Assembly: GCA_016190625.1 (NCBI GenBank)
Contig: JACPQF010000157.1
Coordinates: 1-34,188 of the forward strand
Source of the DNA: Chloroflexota bacterium
GTDB lineage: Bacteria > Chloroflexota > Dehalococcoidia > JACPQF01
Length of the DNA: 34,188 nucleotides
Direction of reading: 5' to 3'
This document shows, in pieces, positions 30,301 to 34,188 of the stretch. A program made the translations under genes and the position numbers. Under the pieces are notes generated by a model, which was not told where the DNA came from, searched no databases, and was given only the letters and a program-made list of their open reading frames with translations. How positions within the stretch are numbered: the stretch's first letter is position 1; the number at the start of each line of letters is the position of its first letter.

Positions 30301-32256
30301 ATGAAGGGCATTATCTGGCTTGCTTCATATCCCCGGTCTGGTAACACCTGGCTGCGTGTGGTCCTCAGCCACTTGACGGAGAAGGAGTGGGACCCGGAAG
30401 AGCTGAACTCCCTTCCGATTGGACATGCCGCCAGTCGTGAGCTTTTTGACGATATCGCTGGCGTCGAGGCTTCAGACCTGACCGAGGCGCAGATCGCCCT
30501 GTTGCGCCCCTGCGTCTACCAGCATCTTGTGACGGGTTTGGAGCAGCCCCTCTTCCTCAAGACTCACGACGCCTGGACCTTCAATGTGGCGGGCGAGCCG
30601 GTGCTTTCTGCCACCGCCACTGCCGGCGCCATTTACCTGGTACGGAATCCGCTGGATGTGGCCGTGAGTTTCGCTCACTTCTTGGGAACGGACACAGAAC
30701 ATGCTATCCGAGCCATGGAGGATCCCACTTACGTCTGGTACGAAGCAAAGACGCGCCTGACTGGGCAATTGCCCCAGAGGCTGCTGCCCTGGTCAGCCCA
30801 TGTCCGCAGTTGGCTCGATGAAGCCCATATCCCCATCTACGTAATGCGCTACGAGGATATGAAGGCGCGACCTCTTGAAACGTTTTCCGATGCGGTCCGC
30901 TTCTGCGGGCTGAAGCATACCGAGGCGGAAATTGAGATGGCGCTACAGGTAAGCCGCCTCAGTCGCCTCCAGGACTTGGAGAGGAGCAAAGGTTTTCGCG
31001 AGAAGCCTGTTACGGCTACTCGTTTCTTCAGAGAAGGGGCGGTCGGCGCCTGGCGAGAAGCGCTGAGCGAGTCGCAGGTGCAGCGCCTCATCGCAGTACA
31101 CGGCAAGGTGATGCGCCGCCTCGGCTACCTTGACGCCACGGACGACCCGATACGTCGAAAGAGGTCCTTGCGTATGACTTGGCACCAAAAGAACCGTGCG
31201 CCGGAGTGCCCTCACCCCAAACCTCTTCGCGCCGTGGCACCCAGCCCTTTAGCTGGGTCAGCACCCGGACGGGAGAGGGAACAGGACGACCCTCCCGTTT
31301 TCACTGATGGTGGCGCCTGCCAGGGCATGAATGACTACTCAGTCTATGGGATGCACATCGCATTGGCTATTGACCTCCCACTGCCCAGGGCGACTTCTTC
31401 GGTCAGCAGCCAACCCGACGTCGTCATTCGCTTTGGCGACGTGCCAGCCACGCTGGACGACCCGGCGATGAGCACGCCGATCTTGGCGGCCCGGCCAGAC
31501 GCGTTTCTCTTATCCTTGCCCGGCGTCGGTCGGTTTTTCGTCCGGGATGGGCGGGAGGTGTGCATTCAGCCCGAGAATGCCGTCCCGAAGGACGTCATCA
31601 GCTTGCACCTTCTGCACACAGTCCTGGCCGCCTTGCTTCACCAGCGCGGGCAACTACCACTGCACGCCTGTGGGGTGCTTGTCGACGGCGGCTGCGTCGC
31701 GTTTCTGGGCCACTCGAGCGCGGGGAAGTCCACCCTGGCGGCAAGACTACACGAGCGAGGTTACCCGGTCCTGTGTGACGACATCTGTGCAGTGGCTTGC
31801 ACCGAAGGCGTAGTCGCTGTCTACCCGGGCATCCAGCGGTTGCAGCTCTGGTCGGACGCTATTCAAGCCCTCGGCTTGAGCGCTGAGGTGGCGACGCCGA
31901 CTCATCCAGAGGCCGCACGCTACGGTTTCCCGGTGGATGCGCCCCTCTTGGACCAGCCATACCCACTGCGGCGGATCTACGTGCTGCGTGAAGCGAGGGT
32001 AGAGCCGGAAGGGTTCACCCGGTTACGACGCGTCAAGGCGTTCGAGACCCTGCTCACCCTTACCCACGGCCAGAGATACATGCCGACGCTGGTTGGGAAA
32101 GAGGCGCACTTCGGGAGGTATGCCGGGATCGCCCGCTCCGTCCCAGTCTTTGAATGGTGGCGCCCCTGGGGTCTGGACCGGCTGGGCGTCACGCTTGGTC
32201 ACTTGGAGAAGCATCTGAAGTCCGAGCCCAGTTCAAAAGAGGCCAAGCAAGCATAG
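30301..32256 (+). CDS. Sulfotransferase fused to a second HPr-kinase-like domain
   Basis: 651 aa from the ATG at 30301 (GAGAAGGAA just upstream). Residues 1 to about 285 are a PAPS-dependent sulfotransferase, with the 5'-phosphosulfate loop WLASYPRSGNTWLRVVLSHL, FLKTHDAW and the 3'-phosphate motif YLVRNPLDVAVSFAHFLG. Residues about 343-640 are an HprK-related kinase with LPLHACGVLVDGG, Walker A FLGHSSAGKSTLAARLHERG and VLCDDICAV. The joining linker (PKPLRAVAPSPLAGSAPGRE) is repeat-like DNA with CAGCCC...GGGCTG-type complementarity, so two genes may have been fused by a repeat; an ATG at 31327 would start the kinase alone. Likely acts on Ser, Thr or Tyr of the core peptide. Confidence 0.85.
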   Translation: MKGIIWLASYPRSGNTWLRVVLSHLTEKEWDPEELNSLPIGHAASRELFDDIAGVEASDLTEAQIALLRPCVYQHLVTGLEQPLFLKTHDAWTFNVAGEPVLSATATAGAIYLVRNPLDVAVSFAHFLGTDTEHAIRAMEDPTYVWYEAKTRLTGQLPQRLLPWSAHVRSWLDEAHIPIYVMRYEDMKARPLETFSDAVRFCGLKHTEAEIEMALQVSRLSRLQDLERSKGFREKPVTATRFFREGAVGAWREALSESQVQRLIAVHGKVMRRLGYLDATDDPIRRKRSLRMTWHQKNRAPECPHPKPLRAVAPSPLAGSAPGREREQDDPPVFTDGGACQGMNDYSVYGMHIALAIDLPLPRATSSVSSQPDVVIRFGDVPATLDDPAMSTPILAARPDAFLLSLPGVGRFFVRDGREVCIQPENAVPKDVISLHLLHTVLAALLHQRGQLPLHACGVLVDGGCVAFLGHSSAGKSTLAARLHERGYPVLCDDICAVACTEGVVAVYPGIQRLQLWSDAIQALGLSAEVATPTHPEAARYGFPVDAPLLDQPYPLRRIYVLREARVEPEGFTRLRRVKAFETLLTLTHGQRYMPTLVGKEAHFGRYAGIARSVPVFEWWRPWGLDRLGVTLGHLEKHLKSEPSSKEAKQA

Positions 32257-32267
32257 GAGACGAAGAT

Positions 32268-33512
32268 ATGGTCTCGATACGTACTCTGCCGCTTCTCCTA
32301 GCCTACTTGCGGGCAATTCTCACCGGGGAAGGGGCGCTGACGCCAACAGAGGCCCTGTCGGACGAGGTAGATTGGCCATCCCTTGTCGATTTCGCCGTGG
32401 CGCATCGGGTAGCGCCGCTGCTCTATCACAGCCTGGTTAGCGCCGGTCCGCCGCGTCTGCCGGAGCCGGCCCTGGACCGCCTGAGGCAACACGTTCGCAC
32501 CGCCGCACGCCACGGCCTTCTTCTGACCGGCGAGCTGCTGCGATTCCTCGGGCGCCTGGAAGCGCAGGGGATTCCCGCCGTCCCCTTCAAGGGTCCCGCC
32601 CTGGCCTCTCTGCTCTACGGCGACCCGGCGCTCCGCCAATACGATGACCTGGACATCCTGTTGCGGCGGGAAGACCTGCCCACCGCCGAAAGTCTCCTCG
32701 CCTCTTTGGGATACCAGCCGCAGGAGCCGTCGTCGTGCTTGACGCCACGTCGGGCCAGGGCCATCCGGCCGAGGAACCCCCATCTAACCTTCATTCTCGC
32801 CTGCGGGGATGCCAGGGTTGGCGTCGAGCTGCACTCGAACGTCGTGGCGGGTGAAGTTCCCTTTCACGCGAATCTGGACGACATCTGGGAGCGGTGTCGA
32901 ACGGTGAACTTCGCAGGCGAGGAGGTGGCGACCCTCTCGCCGGAAGATCTACTGCTTCTTCTCTGCGTACACGGCGCCAAGCATTACTGGGACCGTTTGC
33001 AGTGGCTGTGCGACGTGGCTCAATTGGTGAAGACCCAACCGGCTATGGACTGGAGTCGGGCCTGGCAGGAGGCGACGACCGCCGGCGCCCAGCGGCGGTT
33101 GTCTCTGGGCCTGCTCCTGGCAAACCAACTACTGGCGGCGCCGCTTCCCGACGAGGTCGAGCAGAAGATACGGCGCGACCGGCCGGCGGCAAGAGCGGCC
33201 ACGCAGATCATGAACCGTCTGCTGGCCGGAGTCCCGGCCGACTTCGAATCCTGGGAAATGATGGTCTTCCACTCGCGTTTGCTGGAGCGTCTGCCGGACC
33301 GCCTCTCGTTTTGCCTCTGGGCCTCGCTGACTCCCGGCCCTCCCGAATGGAGCCTCGTCTCACTTCCCGACCGTCTCTTTCCCCTGTACTACCTGCTCCG
33401 TCCCCTGCGGCTGGCGGCAAAGCATATCGGGAGGTCGGCGCGAGGGCGCCAGCGATCAACCGAGCATATCGGCCACGGCGAAGGAGCGGTCGGGGAAGGC
33501 GGCGGGAGCTAG
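32268..33512 (+). CDS. NTP_transf_5 nucleotidyltransferase (lasso tailoring type)
   Basis: 414 aa from the ATG at 32268, nine bases after AGGAG and 11 bases after the previous stop. Signature: PAVPFKGPALASLLYGDPAL followed by RQYDDLDILLRREDL, the G-x-x-L and D-x-D motif of the pol-beta fold; later VGVELHSNV and LLLLLCVHGAKHYWDRLQWL. Members occur next to HprK-like kinases in lasso clusters, where relatives modify the phosphorylated tail (pseudomycoidin type). Here it probably extends a phosphate set by one of the two kinases. Its last 57 bases overlap the convergent Uma2 gene, and the tail after about residue 395 (STEHIGHGEGAVGEGGGS) looks non-conserved. Confidence 0.87.
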   Translation: MVSIRTLPLLLAYLRAILTGEGALTPTEALSDEVDWPSLVDFAVAHRVAPLLYHSLVSAGPPRLPEPALDRLRQHVRTAARHGLLLTGELLRFLGRLEAQGIPAVPFKGPALASLLYGDPALRQYDDLDILLRREDLPTAESLLASLGYQPQEPSSCLTPRRARAIRPRNPHLTFILACGDARVGVELHSNVVAGEVPFHANLDDIWERCRTVNFAGEEVATLSPEDLLLLLCVHGAKHYWDRLQWLCDVAQLVKTQPAMDWSRAWQEATTAGAQRRLSLGLLLANQLLAAPLPDEVEQKIRRDRPAARAATQIMNRLLAGVPADFESWEMMVFHSRLLERLPDRLSFCLWASLTPGPPEWSLVSLPDRLFPLYYLLRPLRLAAKHIGRSARGRQRSTEHIGHGEGAVGEGGGS

Positions 33513-34016
33513 TTGTTCGTCGCGGCGATAGACGCGGGCAGTGCGATAGCCGTCGGCGGAAGGATCGCGATAGTCGGTGATGGTCTCTTCCTCCAGATCG
33601 ATGAGCCAGAACTCGGCGATGCCTTTCCTGGCATAGAGGGGAGTTTTGACCCGGCGGTCGGGATCCGCCGAGCTATAGGCCACCTCGACAAGGAAGAAGA
33701 CATCGGCCGGCGTGGGAAGGGCTGAAGCGTAGAAGTCGGCCTTGGGGTGAAGAACGGCCAGATCGGGCTGCGGCTCCGAGCGCTCGTCCAGAACGACGGG
33801 ATTCTGGGCGGCAACCACGGCCTCTTTCCCGAAGGTGGTCACAAACAAGTTGACCAGTCGGTTTACAGCCGCAGCGTGTAGGCGGCCAATCGGCGTCATT
33901 TCCGTGATCTCCCCCTCGATGAGCTCGACGCGATCGTCCTCCCCCAAGATGCCTGCCTCGGCCATCCTGTGATACTCGTCTACTGTGAACCGCCTTCGCG
34001 GTACGTGAAGCGCCAT
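33456..34016 (-). CDS. Uma2-family (DUF820) putative restriction-fold endonuclease
   Basis: 186 aa. Family pattern: RFTVDEYHRMAEAGILGEDD, RVELIEGEITEMTPIGRLHA, then EPQPDLAVLHPKADFY and DVFFLVEVAYSSADPDRRVK, followed by KTPLYARKGIAEFWLIDLEE. The conserved Glu/Asp and ExA positions fit a PD-(D/E)XK nuclease core, although no function is proven for the family. Uma2 genes are abundant in Cyanobacteria and Chloroflexota and often stand alone, as here. Convergent with, and overlapping, the NTP_transf_5 gene by 57 bases. Confidence 0.9.
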   Translation of the reverse strand: MALHVPRRRFTVDEYHRMAEAGILGEDDRVELIEGEITEMTPIGRLHAAAVNRLVNLFVTTFGKEAVVAAQNPVVLDERSEPQPDLAVLHPKADFYASALPTPADVFFLVEVAYSSADPDRRVKTPLYARKGIAEFWLIDLEEETITDYRDPSADGYRTARVYRRDEQLAPAAFPDRSFAVADMLG

Positions 34017-34077
34017 GAGCAGCCTCCTCGCGTCGTTCCTCGCACCACCCTAGAAGCGCAGCCGAAAAGCCCCTTTT

Positions 34078-34188
34078 GAAAAAGCGGTGGGGAATCGCAT
34101 CCGCTTTTTGGCACTATGTGGGGGGCAACAGCAGGTCTGGCAAACAATTCAGACCTCCTAGTGGGGACAGAATTCGCGGGTCTCTGCA
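34078..34188. repeat. Terminal direct repeat, right copy
   Basis: Exact second copy of bases 1-111, including the AAAAAGCGG/CCGCTTTTT hairpin. It starts about 60 bases upstream of the Uma2-type gene. See the left copy for interpretation. Confidence 0.9.

Noticed and set aside
1-34188. tRNA or rRNA genes
   Set aside because: No T-loop, anticodon-arm or rRNA signature was recognised by eye on either strand; a covariance-model search would be decisive.

Overview
This is a high-GC bacterial window of mostly chromosomal character. Housekeeping genes (glyA, rpsU, rpsF-ssb-rpsR, a PpiC foldase, an RNase HI-like protein) are mixed with large signalling proteins (a WD40 Ser/Thr kinase, a TPR-CHAT protease, a subtilase, an ECF sigma/anti-sigma pair) and a RiPP biosynthetic cluster. 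Frequent TTG/GTG starts, the rpsF-ssb-rpsR order, the zinc-ribbon protein beside S21, the WD40/CHAT proteins and many GTAGGGGCG palindromes suggest a Chloroflexota-like organism. That is inference; there is no rRNA to settle it. The first and last 111 bases are identical, so the window is either an assembly loop or is bounded by a dispersed repeat. The gene content argues against a 34-kb plasmid.

Layout. 1-4900: an orphan AbrB-type regulator, a Ser/Thr kinase whose WD40 tail is broken twice at the same repeated motif, and a degenerate REP-associated (Y1) transposase among palindromes. 4918-9250: a small unknown protein, a SAM hydroxide adenosyltransferase interrupted in frame by a microsatellite-like inverted repeat, a PNPOx-fold protein, glyA, a zinc-ribbon protein and rpsU, whose terminator is one of the dispersed palindromes. 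9271-14955 (minus): ECF sigma, zinc-finger anti-sigma, TPR-CHAT protease and secreted subtilase, apparently one regulated unit. 15097-19794: a nucleotidyltransferase-like protein with an altered motif, a cupredoxin-like protein, rpsF-ssb-rpsR-ppiC, and a HigBA-like module with a truncated toxin. 19998-24304: a membrane-fusion-type adaptor carrying a LysM domain where a coiled coil is expected, a zinc-ribbon/RNase HI operon, and a cobalamin riboswitch with intrinsic terminator in front of an amidohydrolase.

24807-33512 is the main accessory region and looks like a heavily decorated lasso-peptide-like cluster. It holds a PqqD/RRE protein, an HPr-kinase-like tail kinase, a repeat-riddled coupled ORF, an asparagine-synthetase-type cyclase, a 57-aa precursor with a typical lasso leader, a glycosyltransferase, a sulfotransferase fused to a second HPr-kinase-like domain, and an NTP_transf_5 nucleotidyltransferase. 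The expected leader peptidase (B2, transglutaminase-like) and an ABC exporter are not seen. The proposed scheme is inference: the RRE delivers the precursor to the cyclase, and the kinases, sulfotransferase, glycosyltransferase and nucleotidyltransferase decorate the Ser/Thr/Tyr-bearing 15-residue core.

A recurring theme is short palindromic or inverted repeats that have entered or eroded genes while often leaving reading frames open.
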